Origin: Fertoeibacter niger
GTDB taxonomy: Bacteria > Pseudomonadota > Alphaproteobacteria > Rhodobacterales > Rhodobacteraceae
Length of the DNA: 64,000 nucleotides
Assembly (NCBI RefSeq): GCF_009380135.2
Contig: NZ_WHUT02000004.1
Location: 1-64,000, forward strand
Direction: 5' to 3'
Shown: positions 44,003 through 53,109 of the stretch, piece by piece
Layout of the letters: the number at the start of each line of letters is the position of its first letter
Position numbering within the stretch: the stretch's first letter is position 1
The notes under the pieces: generated by a model
Seen by the model: only the letters and a program-made list of their open reading frames with translations
Told to the model about the DNA's origin: nothing
The model's database searches: none
Translations under genes and position numbers: made by a program

Positions 44003-45097
44003 TCAGGCCATCAGGCCGGGGTTCAGGATGCCGCGCGGGTCGAACTTGGCGCGCAGACCGGCGGTCAGCGCCGCCACTCCGGCAGGCTCCGGGTGGAAGG
44101 GTGCTACATGCGCCCGCGTCACCGCGGATGCCCTTAGCAGCGTCGCATGCCCCTGAAACGGCCCGACAACCGCTCGCAGATCGGTGCCTTCAGCCACCAA
44201 GGCCCAGACCAGCCCGCCACCCCAGTCATAAAGCACGTCACCCGGCACACGCGCGGCGATGCCCGCCGCATCCGACGGCTTCACCGACAGCCGCCACACG
44301 TCGCCCGCCCTCCCGTGAAACGGCGCCACATCGCGGATGCCGGGCCAGCGCGCAGCGCCCTCCTCCACCGTCACATCACCAAACGCCGCCAGCACATCTG
44401 CCAGCCGCCCGGCCCGGTAGGCAACCGATGCCGCAAAGCCCTCGATCCGCAGAAACGTGCCCTGCCCCGGCCAGTGCGCCGCGCCCGTCACCTCATAGGG
44501 TGATCCCAGCGCCGCCGCCATCGCCACCACCGCCTGCGCGTCGCCCAGCCCGTCCAGCACCAGCGTCGCCGCCGTCTCGGGCACCGGCAGCGTCTTGAAG
44601 GCCACCTCCGACAGAACCCCCAGCGTCCCCCATGACCCCGCCATCAGCTTGACCAGATCATAGCCGGTGACATTCTTCATCACCCGCCCGCCGTTTTTCA
44701 CCACCATGCCCATGCCATCGACAAACCGCACCCCGATCAGGCTGTCGCGGCAGGCCCCCTGCAACCGCCGCGGACCCGAGGCATTGGCCGCCACCACCCC
44801 ACCCAGCGTGCTGTCTCCCGCAGTGCCCAGCAGCCCCCGCATGTCCGGCACCTCGAACGGCAGACGCTGCCCCTCTGCCGACAGAGCCGCCTCCACCTCC
44901 GCCAAGGCTGTGCCCGCCCCCGCCACCAGCGTCAGCGCCCCCGGTTCATACAGCGAAATCCCGGCCAGCCCGCAAGTCTCCAGCACCTCGCCCGCCACCG
45001 CCCGCCCGATGCCGCGCGTGCCGCCCCCGACAATGCGCAAGGGGCCATTTGCCCCGCGCACCGCCTCGGCCAGTTCAGCCTCTGTCCCTGGCCGCAT
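44003..45097 (-). CDS. glcE: Glycolate oxidase FAD-binding subunit GlcE
   Basis: 364 residues. FAD-linked oxidase family: LRIVGGGTRGIGR, DSTLGGVVAANASGPRR and KNVTGYDLVKLMAGSWGTLG. It works with GlcD and GlcF to oxidise glycolate to glyoxylate. The start has GGAAGTGGG upstream. The 66 bases between glcD and glcE hold a dispersed repeat, which may dampen expression of glcE and glcF relative to glcD. Confidence 0.95.
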   Translation of the reverse strand: MRPGTEAELAEAVRGANGPLRIVGGGTRGIGRAVAGEVLETCGLAGISLYEPGALTLVAGAGTALAEVEAALSAEGQRLPFEVPDMRGLLGTAGDSTLGGVVAANASGPRRLQGACRDSLIGVRFVDGMGMVVKNGGRVMKNVTGYDLVKLMAGSWGTLGVLSEVAFKTLPVPETAATLVLDGLGDAQAVVAMAAALGSPYEVTGAAHWPGQGTFLRIEGFAASVAYRAGRLADVLAAFGDVTVEEGAARWPGIRDVAPFHGRAGDVWRLSVKPSDAAGIAARVPGDVLYDWGGGLVWALVAEGTDLRAVVGPFQGHATLLRASAVTRAHVAPFHPEPAGVAALTAGLRAKFDPRGILNPGLMA

Positions 45098-45108
45098 CCC
45101 ACTTCCTC

Positions 45109-45158
45109 ATTTTCTGTCTGAAAATATCCTCGGGGGTCCGGGGGCAGACAGCCCCCGG
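45109..45158. repeat. Rhodobacterales-type composite repeat inside the glc operon
   Basis: ATTTTCTGTCTGAAAAT (45109-45125) is a hairpin with 6-bp stem. AAATATCCTCGGGGG then GGGGGCAGACAGCCCCC (45122-45156) is the inverted form of parts C and B of the element at 30344-30398, without its 17-base internal segment. Confidence 0.75.
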
Positions 45159-45163
45159 CGCTC

Positions 45164-46597
45164 TCAGGCTGCGCGCCGCCCGGCGGTCACGCCCAGCGGA
45201 AACACTTTTGCCGGGTTCAACAGCCACGCCGGATCGAACACATCCTTCACCCGCAACTGCGCCTCCATGTCATCGGCGGCAAACTGCACCGCCATCAGGT
45301 CGCGCTTCTCGATGCCCACGCCATGTTCGCCGGTCAGGCAGCCGCCGACCTCCACACACAGGCGCAAGATATCGGCCCCCATCGCCTCGCACAGTTCCAG
45401 ATCCCCGGGCTTGTTGGCGTCGAACAGGATCAGCGGGTGCATGTTGCCATCGCCCGCGTGGAACACATTGGCCACGTCCAGCCCGTATTCCTTTGACAGC
45501 TCACCGATGCGCCGCAGCACAAATGGCAGCGCCGTGACCGGGATCGTGCCATCGAGGCACATGTAATCATTGATCTGGCCCATCGCGCCAAAGGCCGATT
45601 TGCGGCCCAGCCAGATGCGTTTGGCCTGATCTTCATCCGCCGCTTCGCGAAACTCCACCGGGTTGTGGCGCAGGGCGATGGCCTTGATCAGCGCCAGTTG
45701 CTCGTCGATCTCGGCAGGTGAACCTTCAACCTCGACAATCAGCAGCGCCTCGCAATCGGGATAGCCCGCCTTGGCAAAGGCCTCGCAGGCGCGGATGCAG
45801 GGGCGGTCCATGAATTCGATGGCCACGGGCAGCACGCCGGCCTTGATGATGTCCGACACGCAGGCCCCCGCCACCTCGTTGGCGTCAAAGGCGATCAGCA
45901 CGGGCCGCGCGCCTTCGGGCTTTGGCAGAATGCGCAGCGTCGCCTCTGTCACCACGCCCAACTGCCCTTCGGACCCGCAGATCACGCCCAGCAGGTCCAG
46001 GCCCGGCGCATCCATATGCGCGCCGCCGATGTCCAGCACGGTGCCATCCATCTGCACCAGCGTCACGCCCAGCAGGTTGTTGGTCGTCACACCATATTTC
46101 AGGCAATGCGCCCCGCCCGAGTTCATGGCGATGTTGCCCGCAATGGCGCAGGCCAGTTGGCTGGACGGATCAGGGGCGTAAAAGAACCCATCAGATTCCA
46201 CCGCACCCGTCACCGACAGGTTGGTGCGCCCCGACTGCACCCGAATGAAACGGTTGGCATAATCCGTCTCGATCACGCCGTTCATGCGCGCCACGCCCAG
46301 AATGACGCAATCGGCGGTGGGCAGCGCCCCGCCCGCAAGGCTGGTGCCCGACCCGCGCGGCACCACCGGCACGCCTTCCTCGAAACACACTCGCAGCACC
46401 GCCGACACCTCGGCCGTCGTGCGCGGCAGAACTGCGGCCAGCGGCGGGCAGCGGTATGCGGTCAGCGCGTCGCACTCATAGGCCCGCACCTCGTGAGGTT
46501 CATGGATCACCGCGTCAGCGGGCAGCACCGCCTGAAGGCGAGCCACGATCTGCGCCTTGCGGGCGATGATGGCGGGGTCTGGCTGTGGCATATCCAT
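45164..46597 (-). CDS. glcD: Glycolate oxidase subunit GlcD
   Basis: 477 residues. FAD-dependent catalytic subunit: VPRGSGTSLAGGALPTADCV, GLDLLGVICGSEGQLGVVTE, HAGDGNMHPLILFD and LTGEHGVGIEKRDLM. It oxidises glycolate (or lactate-like 2-hydroxyacids) to glyoxylate. The ATG at 46597 follows GAGGAG. Upstream are two inverted repeats likely to be operator sites. Confidence 0.95.
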   Translation of the reverse strand: MDMPQPDPAIIARKAQIVARLQAVLPADAVIHEPHEVRAYECDALTAYRCPPLAAVLPRTTAEVSAVLRVCFEEGVPVVPRGSGTSLAGGALPTADCVILGVARMNGVIETDYANRFIRVQSGRTNLSVTGAVESDGFFYAPDPSSQLACAIAGNIAMNSGGAHCLKYGVTTNNLLGVTLVQMDGTVLDIGGAHMDAPGLDLLGVICGSEGQLGVVTEATLRILPKPEGARPVLIAFDANEVAGACVSDIIKAGVLPVAIEFMDRPCIRACEAFAKAGYPDCEALLIVEVEGSPAEIDEQLALIKAIALRHNPVEFREAADEDQAKRIWLGRKSAFGAMGQINDYMCLDGTIPVTALPFVLRRIGELSKEYGLDVANVFHAGDGNMHPLILFDANKPGDLELCEAMGADILRLCVEVGGCLTGEHGVGIEKRDLMAVQFAADDMEAQLRVKDVFDPAWLLNPAKVFPLGVTAGRRAA

Positions 46598-46611
46598 GGC
46601 GCAACTCCTCT

Positions 46612-46649
46612 ATTGGTCAACTAATATAACCAATTTTGCCATTTGGCAA
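46612..46649. promoter_or_regulatory. Two inverted repeats in the glcD promoter region
   Basis: ATTGGT (46612-46617) pairs with ACCAAT (46629-46634), spaced 11 bases apart. TTGCCA-TT-TGGCAA (46636-46649) is a perfect 6-bp dyad. TGGT and ACCA half-sites are typical of FadR-type GntR regulators such as GlcC and PdhR, but the spacing differs from their usual TGGTNNNACCA. The sites lie in the divergent gap between glcD and the DUF599 gene. Confidence 0.45.
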
Positions 46650-46678
46650 GCTACACCTTTCGCGCCTATGGTCGCGGC

Positions 46679-47374
46679 ATGAACATGCTGCCCCTGCTTG
46701 GCCCGCTGGGCCCCCGCGACGCGCTGGCCTTTGGCCTGCTGGTTCTGGCCTGGGCCGGGATCGGCTGGATCATCGAACATCCGCCCGCCCGCCGCAAATC
46801 GGTGTCGGTGCTGATGACCGACTACCGCCGCGAATGGATGCGCCAGTTCGTGACCCGCCAGCCGCGCATATTCGATGCCAACGTGATCGACAGTCTGCGG
46901 CAGGGCACGGCGTTTTTCGCATCTGCCACCATGATCGCCATCGGCGGCGGCATCGCGCTGATCGGCAATTCCGAAAGGCTGGTGGGGCTGGCGCAGGATC
47001 TGACGCTGGCCGCCGAGGCCGTGGTGATCGAGATCAAGGTGATCGTGGTCCTGCTGTTCGTCGCCAATGCTTTCCTGAAATTTGTCTGGGCGCACCGGCT
47101 GTTTGGCTATTGCGCCATCCTGATGGCCGCCGTGCCGAATGATCCCGCCGATCCGCTGGCCTATATCCGCGCGGCGCAGGCGGCCGAAATAAACATCACC
47201 GCCGCGCGCAGTTTCAACCGTGGGCTCCGGGCGGTGTATTTCGCGCTAGGGGCTCTAGGCTGGCTTTTGGGCCCCGAGGCGCTGATCCTTGCCACGCTGG
47301 CCACCAGTGCCGTGACCCTGCGGCGCGAGTTCGCGTCGGTTTCGCGCCGCGTGATGCTGGGCGAGGGATTGTAA
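46679..47374 (+). CDS. DUF599 family membrane protein
   Basis: 231 residues. About four membrane helices (ALAFGLLVLAWAGIGWII, FFASATMIAIGGGIALIG, VIVVLLFVANAFLKFVWA, LRAVYFALGALGWLLG). Family-typical RREWMRQFVTRQPRIFDANV and VPNDPADPLAYIRAA. Function unknown. Divergent from glcD; an upstream in-frame start at 46643 would overlap the operator-like repeats, so I used the ATG at 46679. Confidence 0.85.
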   Translation: MNMLPLLGPLGPRDALAFGLLVLAWAGIGWIIEHPPARRKSVSVLMTDYRREWMRQFVTRQPRIFDANVIDSLRQGTAFFASATMIAIGGGIALIGNSERLVGLAQDLTLAAEAVVIEIKVIVVLLFVANAFLKFVWAHRLFGYCAILMAAVPNDPADPLAYIRAAQAAEINITAARSFNRGLRAVYFALGALGWLLGPEALILATLATSAVTLRREFASVSRRVMLGEGL

Positions 47375-47399
47375 CCCCGCGGCTGCGGCGCAGGGCGAC

Positions 47400-49481
47400 T
47401 TAGCCCGGCCGCCCCGCCTTGCCGCCAAAACGCCCTTCGCGCAGCCATGCGGCCAGTGCCAGGCCTGCAGCCAGCAGCAGCCACGCCCAGCCGGGCAGAA
47501 TCGCCGCCACGCGGATATCCTGCGTCACATAGGCCCCGCGCGGGGTGATGCCGATCCAGCCGCGGCCTGCCGCCACCCGTCCCTCGCCCACCGCGCGGAT
47601 ATCGGGCGCGCCGTCCTCCAGCCGCAGGATGCCGCCGCCGGTGGGTTCGGTCACGGGTTCCAGCTTTTCCCCGCTGGCGATGGTTTCCTCGAATTCCTTC
47701 GGCGCACTTGGCCCCACGGCAACGACAGCCGACAGATCGCCCTGCGCCAGCCGGTAAAGCCCGATCTCGGGCGCGTCCCAATCGGCGGCATAGCGGCCCG
47801 GGCTGACCTCGGGCATCGGCAGCACGGTTTCCGTGCCATCCGGCCCGGTGATTGTCACATCACCCGGGGCGTCCTTGATGGTGCGGCGACTGATGGTCAA
47901 GCTTTGCCCGGTGGCCAGCGCGGTCAGCGCCTCTTCCTCCAGCTCGGGTTCCTTCATCATCCAATGCGCCAGCCTGCGCAGCAGCTCCAGCTGCGGCCCG
48001 CCCCCTTCATACCCTCGCCCCCACAGCCAGGCATGGTCAGACGCCAGCACCGCCACCCGGCCTTCGCCCTCGCGCGCCAGAACCAGCAGCGGGGCATCGC
48101 TTGCGCCCTGCATCACCACCTGCCCGCCCTCTTTGGCCGAGATCTCGATCTGGCGGAACCAGCGGCCCCAGCCACCCTCCGGGGCCAGATCGTCCAGCCC
48201 CTCGGTGACGGGGTGGCGGCGGCCAAGGTCGGTCAGCGCCGGGCGGAAACCTTCCTCGATCACCCGGCTGGTCGCCTCCACCGGCAGGATATCGGCAAGG
48301 GGGCTGCGATACAGGCTGTCGGCCGAGCCGAACTCCGGTCCCGCCGCCACCAGAACCGTGCCGCCGTTGGTCACATAATCCCGCACGTTTTCAAGGTAGG
48401 ATGTCGGCAGGATGCCCCGCAGCCGGTAGCGGTCAAAGATGATCAGATCGAATTCCTCGATCTTTTCCACAAACAATTCGCGCGTGGGAAAGGCGATCAG
48501 GCTCAGCTCGCTGACCGGAATGCCATCCTGCTTTTCCGGTGGGCGCAGGATGGTGAAATGCACCAGATCCACCGCCGCATCGGATTTCAAAAGGTTGCGC
48601 CAGACCCGTTCCCCCGCATGCGGTTCGCCCGAGACCAGCAGCACCCGAAGCCGGTCACGCACGCCGTTGATCTGCACGACGGCGGCATTGTTGCGGTCTG
48701 TCAGTTCGCCGTCGGTCACGGCGGTCTGGAATTGCAGCACGTTCATGCCGCCATGCGGCAGAGTGACGGGCAGTTCCATATCCTCACCCACCGGCACGCG
48801 GTAGGTCTGGGGTTCCGCGCCATCGATGGCAATGGTCAGGTCCGCCTCGGACCCAAGGGCTGCGGGCACTGCGCCCTGATCCTCGATGCGCAGGGTCAGG
48901 GTCACGGGTTCGCCGATGATGGCGAAGGCAGGTGCGTTGCGGATGATCAGGCGGCGGTCCCAATCGGCCTCGCGCCCCGTCAGCAGCACATGCAGGGGGG
49001 CGGGCATCTGCGGGGCCAAGGCCATGTCATGCGCCTGGCCGTCGGTGATCAGGATGGCCCCGGCCACCCGGGCGCGGGGTTCTTCGGCCAAAGCCTCGGC
49101 CAGCGCCGTCATCAGTTCGGTGCCGCCGTCGCCCTCGGCATCGCCAAGGCGCACCACGCGCAGCTCGGTATTTTCCAGCGATGCCACCTCTGCCTCGACC
49201 CGCGCCAATGCGGCTGCCGCCTGATCCGGCCGGTCGCCGATACGCTGGCTGGCGCTGTCATCCACCACGGCGATCACGATGTCGGTCAGGGGCTGGCGGT
49301 CTTCCTCCTGCAACGCAGGGTTGGCCAGCGCCAGCAGCAGCACCGCCAACGACAGCCCCCGCAGCCACCAGCCCGACAGGCCGCGCCAGATGGCAAAGGC
49401 CAGCATCAGCGCACCAAGCACGGCCAGCACGCCCAGCACCACCCAGGGCAGCAGCGGGTCGAAGATCACCGTTCCGGTCAT
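47400..49481 (-). CDS. Membrane protein with vWA and glutamine amidotransferase-like domains
   Basis: 693 residues. Two N-terminal helices are followed by a vWA-like domain with an intact MIDAS (VVDDSASQ, with ILITDGQAHD). A beta-rich region and a GATase-1-like segment come next (LIIFDRYRLRGILP, NGGTVLVAAGPEFG, GRVAVLASDHAWLWG). A final helix ends the protein. It belongs to the MoxR cluster and its start overlaps the DUF4159 stop by 4 bases. Likely periplasmic, anchored at both ends; function unknown. Confidence 0.82.
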   Translation of the reverse strand: MTGTVIFDPLLPWVVLGVLAVLGALMLAFAIWRGLSGWWLRGLSLAVLLLALANPALQEEDRQPLTDIVIAVVDDSASQRIGDRPDQAAAALARVEAEVASLENTELRVVRLGDAEGDGGTELMTALAEALAEEPRARVAGAILITDGQAHDMALAPQMPAPLHVLLTGREADWDRRLIIRNAPAFAIIGEPVTLTLRIEDQGAVPAALGSEADLTIAIDGAEPQTYRVPVGEDMELPVTLPHGGMNVLQFQTAVTDGELTDRNNAAVVQINGVRDRLRVLLVSGEPHAGERVWRNLLKSDAAVDLVHFTILRPPEKQDGIPVSELSLIAFPTRELFVEKIEEFDLIIFDRYRLRGILPTSYLENVRDYVTNGGTVLVAAGPEFGSADSLYRSPLADILPVEATSRVIEEGFRPALTDLGRRHPVTEGLDDLAPEGGWGRWFRQIEISAKEGGQVVMQGASDAPLLVLAREGEGRVAVLASDHAWLWGRGYEGGGPQLELLRRLAHWMMKEPELEEEALTALATGQSLTISRRTIKDAPGDVTITGPDGTETVLPMPEVSPGRYAADWDAPEIGLYRLAQGDLSAVVAVGPSAPKEFEETIASGEKLEPVTEPTGGGILRLEDGAPDIRAVGEGRVAAGRGWIGITPRGAYVTQDIRVAAILPGWAWLLLAAGLALAAWLREGRFGGKAGRPG

Positions 49482-52237
49482 TGGCCCAACCTTTCCAGCA
49501 GGGCGGGCACATGCACCTGATCGGATTTGTAGTTGCCCGTCAGCACATGCATGATCAGGTTCACGCCAAAGCGATAGGAAATCTCGCGCTGCCGCTCGCC
49601 CGCATAGCCGCGCCCCACGGGGAACATCGGCACGCCACGGTCATCCACCGCCCAGGCCGCGGCCCAGTCATTGCCACCGATCACCACAGGCGTCACACCG
49701 TCATTGAGGTTGCGGAATGGCATGCCTTCGGCCTGTTCGGCATCCGGCGGGGCGGCCTCGACCCACAGGGCGGGGCTGGTGTAGCGGCCCGGGAAATCCT
49801 GCAACAAATAGAACGTTCGCGTCAGCACATGGTCGGCGGGAATCGGTTCCAGCGGCGGCACATCCAGCCCTGCCGCCAGCCGCTGCAACTGCCGCCCCTC
49901 GGGTGACGCGCCGCCAAGGCCCGCCACATCGCCATCGCGCGTGTCGAACAGGATCATCCCGCCGGTGCGCAGATAATCATTCAGCTTGCTGTAGGCGGTG
50001 GGCGAGGGCAGCGGCTGCGTGGCTGTCACGGGCCAGTAAAGAAACGGGAAAAACGCCAGCTCATCGGATTCGATGTTCACCCCGATCGGGTTGGCAGGTT
50101 CCACCGAGGTGCGTTCGAACAGCCGCATGCCGATGCCGCGCAGCCCTGCGGCGGCAATGTCATTGACGCGCCCGTCATCGGTCATCACATAGGCCAGTCG
50201 CACCTCGGTCGTCGCCTCCAGCGCAAAGGCATCGTCCGGCAGCGGGGCTTCCTGCGCGCCGGCCTCGGGCATAGGCAGCAATGCCAGCAGCAGCAGGGCC
50301 ACACCCACTTGCCGCCCCAGCCGCCCCGACACCCACAAAGCCGCCAGAATATCCAGCAGCAGCAACCCCAGCCCGCCCGCAAGGAACGCGCCCTTAAGCG
50401 CCTGTTCCTGCGGCGCTTCCAACCCTTCGATCACCACCTGCTGCGGCCAGTCGGCGGCGGCCAGCACCGTATCGGCCCCGATCACGTTCAGCGCCACCCG
50501 GCGATCCTCGCCCGCGTATAGCCCCGGCATCAGCCCCGGCCCCAGCGGCCCGCTGGCCAGCAACGTGCCATCAACCCCCGGCATGTCACCCGCATCCGAA
50601 AGCAGGCCAAAGGCATCCAGCACCACCTGCGGCGCCCAGATTTGCCCGGCCAGATCGGCTTCGTCCAGCGCAGCGGTGCGAGTCGATACCGCCAGCCGTT
50701 CCAGCATCTGCACGAACAGCCCCGACAAGGGCAGCGTGGACCATTCGGCATTGGCCGTCACATGCACCAACACCACCTGCCCCTGCCCCACCTCGTTGCG
50801 CGTCACCAGGGGCGTGCCATCGGCGAGTGCCGCAATGGTGCGCGAGGCCAGTTCCGGGTCGGGCTGGGCCAGCACCTGAGCGGTCACGGAAACCTCGTCC
50901 GGCACGGGCAGGCCAAAGAAGGGCGAGCCTTCGGCAAAGGGGGCCAGGGCCTTGGGCTCACCCCAGCTCATCGCGCCGCCCACGGTGCGCCCACCCTCGC
51001 GCAGCCTGACCGGCATCAGCGGATCGGCGGCATCGCGCGCCAGATCGCTGGCCGCCAGACGCGGCCCGGCAAAGCGCAAGAGCAACCCGCCCTCATCCAG
51101 CCAATCCAGTATGCCATCGGTTTCGGCCTGGCTCAGCCGCGCCACATCGGCCAGCACGATCACATCAGGGCTGGCCAGCAGCACATCGGCCAGCGATCCG
51201 TCGATCAGTTCGGCCACAGGCTCCAAAGCCTGCCGCAGGTAATGCGTGGGCGACAGCAGTTGCAATTCCTCGCGGTCGTCCCGGCCCGCGATCAGCGCAA
51301 CCTTGCGGCGTTTCAGGCTGTCATCGGTCAGGCTGATGGCCCCGGCCGACCGGATGCCCGCGACTTCAAAGCGCGCGATGCGGTTGCGCAGTTCGGGAGG
51401 CAGCGACAGCGCCGCCTCAGCCTCGCCCGCGCCTGCCGTAAAGTTCAGCGGCACCCGGGCCAGTTCCCGCTCGATCCCCGCCGGGTCAAGGCCGCGCGCC
51501 GCCACATCCACCGTCACCGCATCGCCCGCAGGCAGGCGCAGCGCCGACAGTTGCACCTCGCCATCGGCAAAACCGGCGGGTTTCAGCGCCAGAACCGGGC
51601 GGGGGCTTTCAAACACCGTAACGGCACCGCGCGATTCCAGCGCGGCCAGCAATGTGTCGCGGCCCGGATGATCCACACCATCCGACAGCCAGAAGCTGCT
51701 GAAACCGCCCTCCGGCAGGGCTTCGGCCCAATCCGCCAGATCGGCAGGCGCCCAGGGGTTCGGCACCAGCCCCGCCAGCCGTTCACCCCAGGCATTCGCC
51801 GCCTGGAACACCGGCACCTCGGGCGCATCGGTCAGGCGGATGACGGCGACCGACCGGCCCTCGCGCCCCGCCTCGTCCACCAGCGCCTGCGCGCGGTCGA
51901 TCCGGCGCGGCCAGTCGCGGGCATCGGCCCATGACGCATCGAACAGGATCAACAGCGGCCCGTCGCCCGCCTGCCGTTCCTGCGGGTTCAGCACCGGCCC
52001 GGCAAAGGCGATGATCGCCGCCGCCACCGCCAGCGCGCGCAGCAGCAAAAGCCACCATGGCGTCTTGTCGGTTTCCGTTTCGTCATCGGTCAGGCCCAGC
52101 AGCAGCGCCACCCCCGGAAAGCGCCGCCGGATCGGCGCGGGCGGCACGGCGCGCAGCAACAGCCACAGGATTGGCAGGGCGATCAGCCCCAGCAAAACCA
52201 GCGGCGCAGTGAAACCAAGGGGCCCGAGCATCCACAT
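49478..52237 (-). CDS. BatA-type membrane protein with C-terminal DUF4159
   Basis: 919 residues. An N-terminal aerotolerance (BatA) domain of two helices (LGPLGFTAPLVLLGLIALPI, WWLLLLRALAVAAAIIAFAG). A degenerate vWA region follows (ILFDASWADARDW). Another pair of helices lies near 630-670, and a DUF4159 domain fills the last 230 residues (EVRLAYVMTDDGRVNDIAAA, GMILFDTRDGDVAG). The ATG at 52237 shares a base with the DUF58 stop. Links MoxR-type chaperone action to an envelope complex. Confidence 0.87.
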   Translation of the reverse strand: MWMLGPLGFTAPLVLLGLIALPILWLLLRAVPPAPIRRRFPGVALLLGLTDDETETDKTPWWLLLLRALAVAAAIIAFAGPVLNPQERQAGDGPLLILFDASWADARDWPRRIDRAQALVDEAGREGRSVAVIRLTDAPEVPVFQAANAWGERLAGLVPNPWAPADLADWAEALPEGGFSSFWLSDGVDHPGRDTLLAALESRGAVTVFESPRPVLALKPAGFADGEVQLSALRLPAGDAVTVDVAARGLDPAGIERELARVPLNFTAGAGEAEAALSLPPELRNRIARFEVAGIRSAGAISLTDDSLKRRKVALIAGRDDREELQLLSPTHYLRQALEPVAELIDGSLADVLLASPDVIVLADVARLSQAETDGILDWLDEGGLLLRFAGPRLAASDLARDAADPLMPVRLREGGRTVGGAMSWGEPKALAPFAEGSPFFGLPVPDEVSVTAQVLAQPDPELASRTIAALADGTPLVTRNEVGQGQVVLVHVTANAEWSTLPLSGLFVQMLERLAVSTRTAALDEADLAGQIWAPQVVLDAFGLLSDAGDMPGVDGTLLASGPLGPGLMPGLYAGEDRRVALNVIGADTVLAAADWPQQVVIEGLEAPQEQALKGAFLAGGLGLLLLDILAALWVSGRLGRQVGVALLLLALLPMPEAGAQEAPLPDDAFALEATTEVRLAYVMTDDGRVNDIAAAGLRGIGMRLFERTSVEPANPIGVNIESDELAFFPFLYWPVTATQPLPSPTAYSKLNDYLRTGGMILFDTRDGDVAGLGGASPEGRQLQRLAAGLDVPPLEPIPADHVLTRTFYLLQDFPGRYTSPALWVEAAPPDAEQAEGMPFRNLNDGVTPVVIGGNDWAAAWAVDDRGVPMFPVGRGYAGERQREISYRFGVNLIMHVLTGNYKSDQVHVPALLERLGQ

Positions 52238-53109
52238 CAGCTTGTGCGCTCCAACGCCCGGTAAAGCCACAGCAGCGCAGGTTGCGCCCCAAGGCCGGTG
52301 TGATGGCAGTGATAGTGCCAGCCGGATGCCCGCGCGAGGGTTTCCAGCCGTGCTTTGCGTTCGGCGAGCCGTGCCATGTAGCGCCCGCGCAGGTCGCCCG
52401 CCCGCAGCGTTTCATGCCTGAGGCTGCCACCCATCGATTCGAATATCGTGCGCCCGTCAAACGGGAAATCTTCCTCGGCCGGGTCCAGCACCTGGACCAG
52501 CGCACCGCGCACGCCCTTGTCAGACGCCGCAGCAATTGCCGCCTCGACCCCCGCCAGATCGCCCAGAAAATCGGAAATGAACACCGCGCGCCCATGCGTC
52601 ACCATGCCGGTGGCATCGGGTGCGCCGTAATCTGCCGTGCCGTCCTGTTCCAGCGCATCGGCCAACCGCAAGACCTGACCGCGCCCTGACCGTGCAGGCA
52701 CCACCTGCCCCGCCAGCCCCACACGCTCGCCCCCGCGCAGCAGCAGCACGGCCAGCGCCAGCGCCAGCAGCCGCGCGCGGTCGGCCTTGGATGCGCGCGC
52801 CCTGTCGCCGGTAAACCCCATCGACCGCGCGGCATCGACCCACAGCGTCACCGTCTGCGCCGCCTGCCATTCGCGTTCGCGCACGAAATGCGCATCAGAC
52901 CGGGCCGAACGCCGCCAGTCGATCATCCGGGCGCTGTCACCCGCATGGGCAGGCCGGTATTGCCAGAATTCGTCACCCATGCCCGCACGCCTGCGCCCGT
53001 GATCGCCAAGGATCACCGTGGCCGCCAGATGGTCGGCAGAAGCCAACAGGGGCGGCAAAGCCTGCCCCAAAGCCTCGGCCCGGGGGCGAAGGGAAAGGGT
53101 TTCGGTCAC
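52237..53109 (-). CDS. DUF58 domain protein
   Basis: 290 residues. DUF58 signature GDEFWQYRPAHAGDSARMID and the following WRRSARSD. A vWA-like fold with a partial MIDAS (LWVDAARSMG). It overlaps moxR by 4 bases upstream and the DUF4159 gene downstream. DUF58 proteins are standard partners of MoxR ATPases. Confidence 0.9.
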   Translation of the reverse strand: MTETLSLRPRAEALGQALPPLLASADHLAATVILGDHGRRRAGMGDEFWQYRPAHAGDSARMIDWRRSARSDAHFVREREWQAAQTVTLWVDAARSMGFTGDRARASKADRARLLALALAVLLLRGGERVGLAGQVVPARSGRGQVLRLADALEQDGTADYGAPDATGMVTHGRAVFISDFLGDLAGVEAAIAAASDKGVRGALVQVLDPAEEDFPFDGRTIFESMGGSLRHETLRAGDLRGRYMARLAERKARLETLARASGWHYHCHHTGLGAQPALLWLYRALERTS

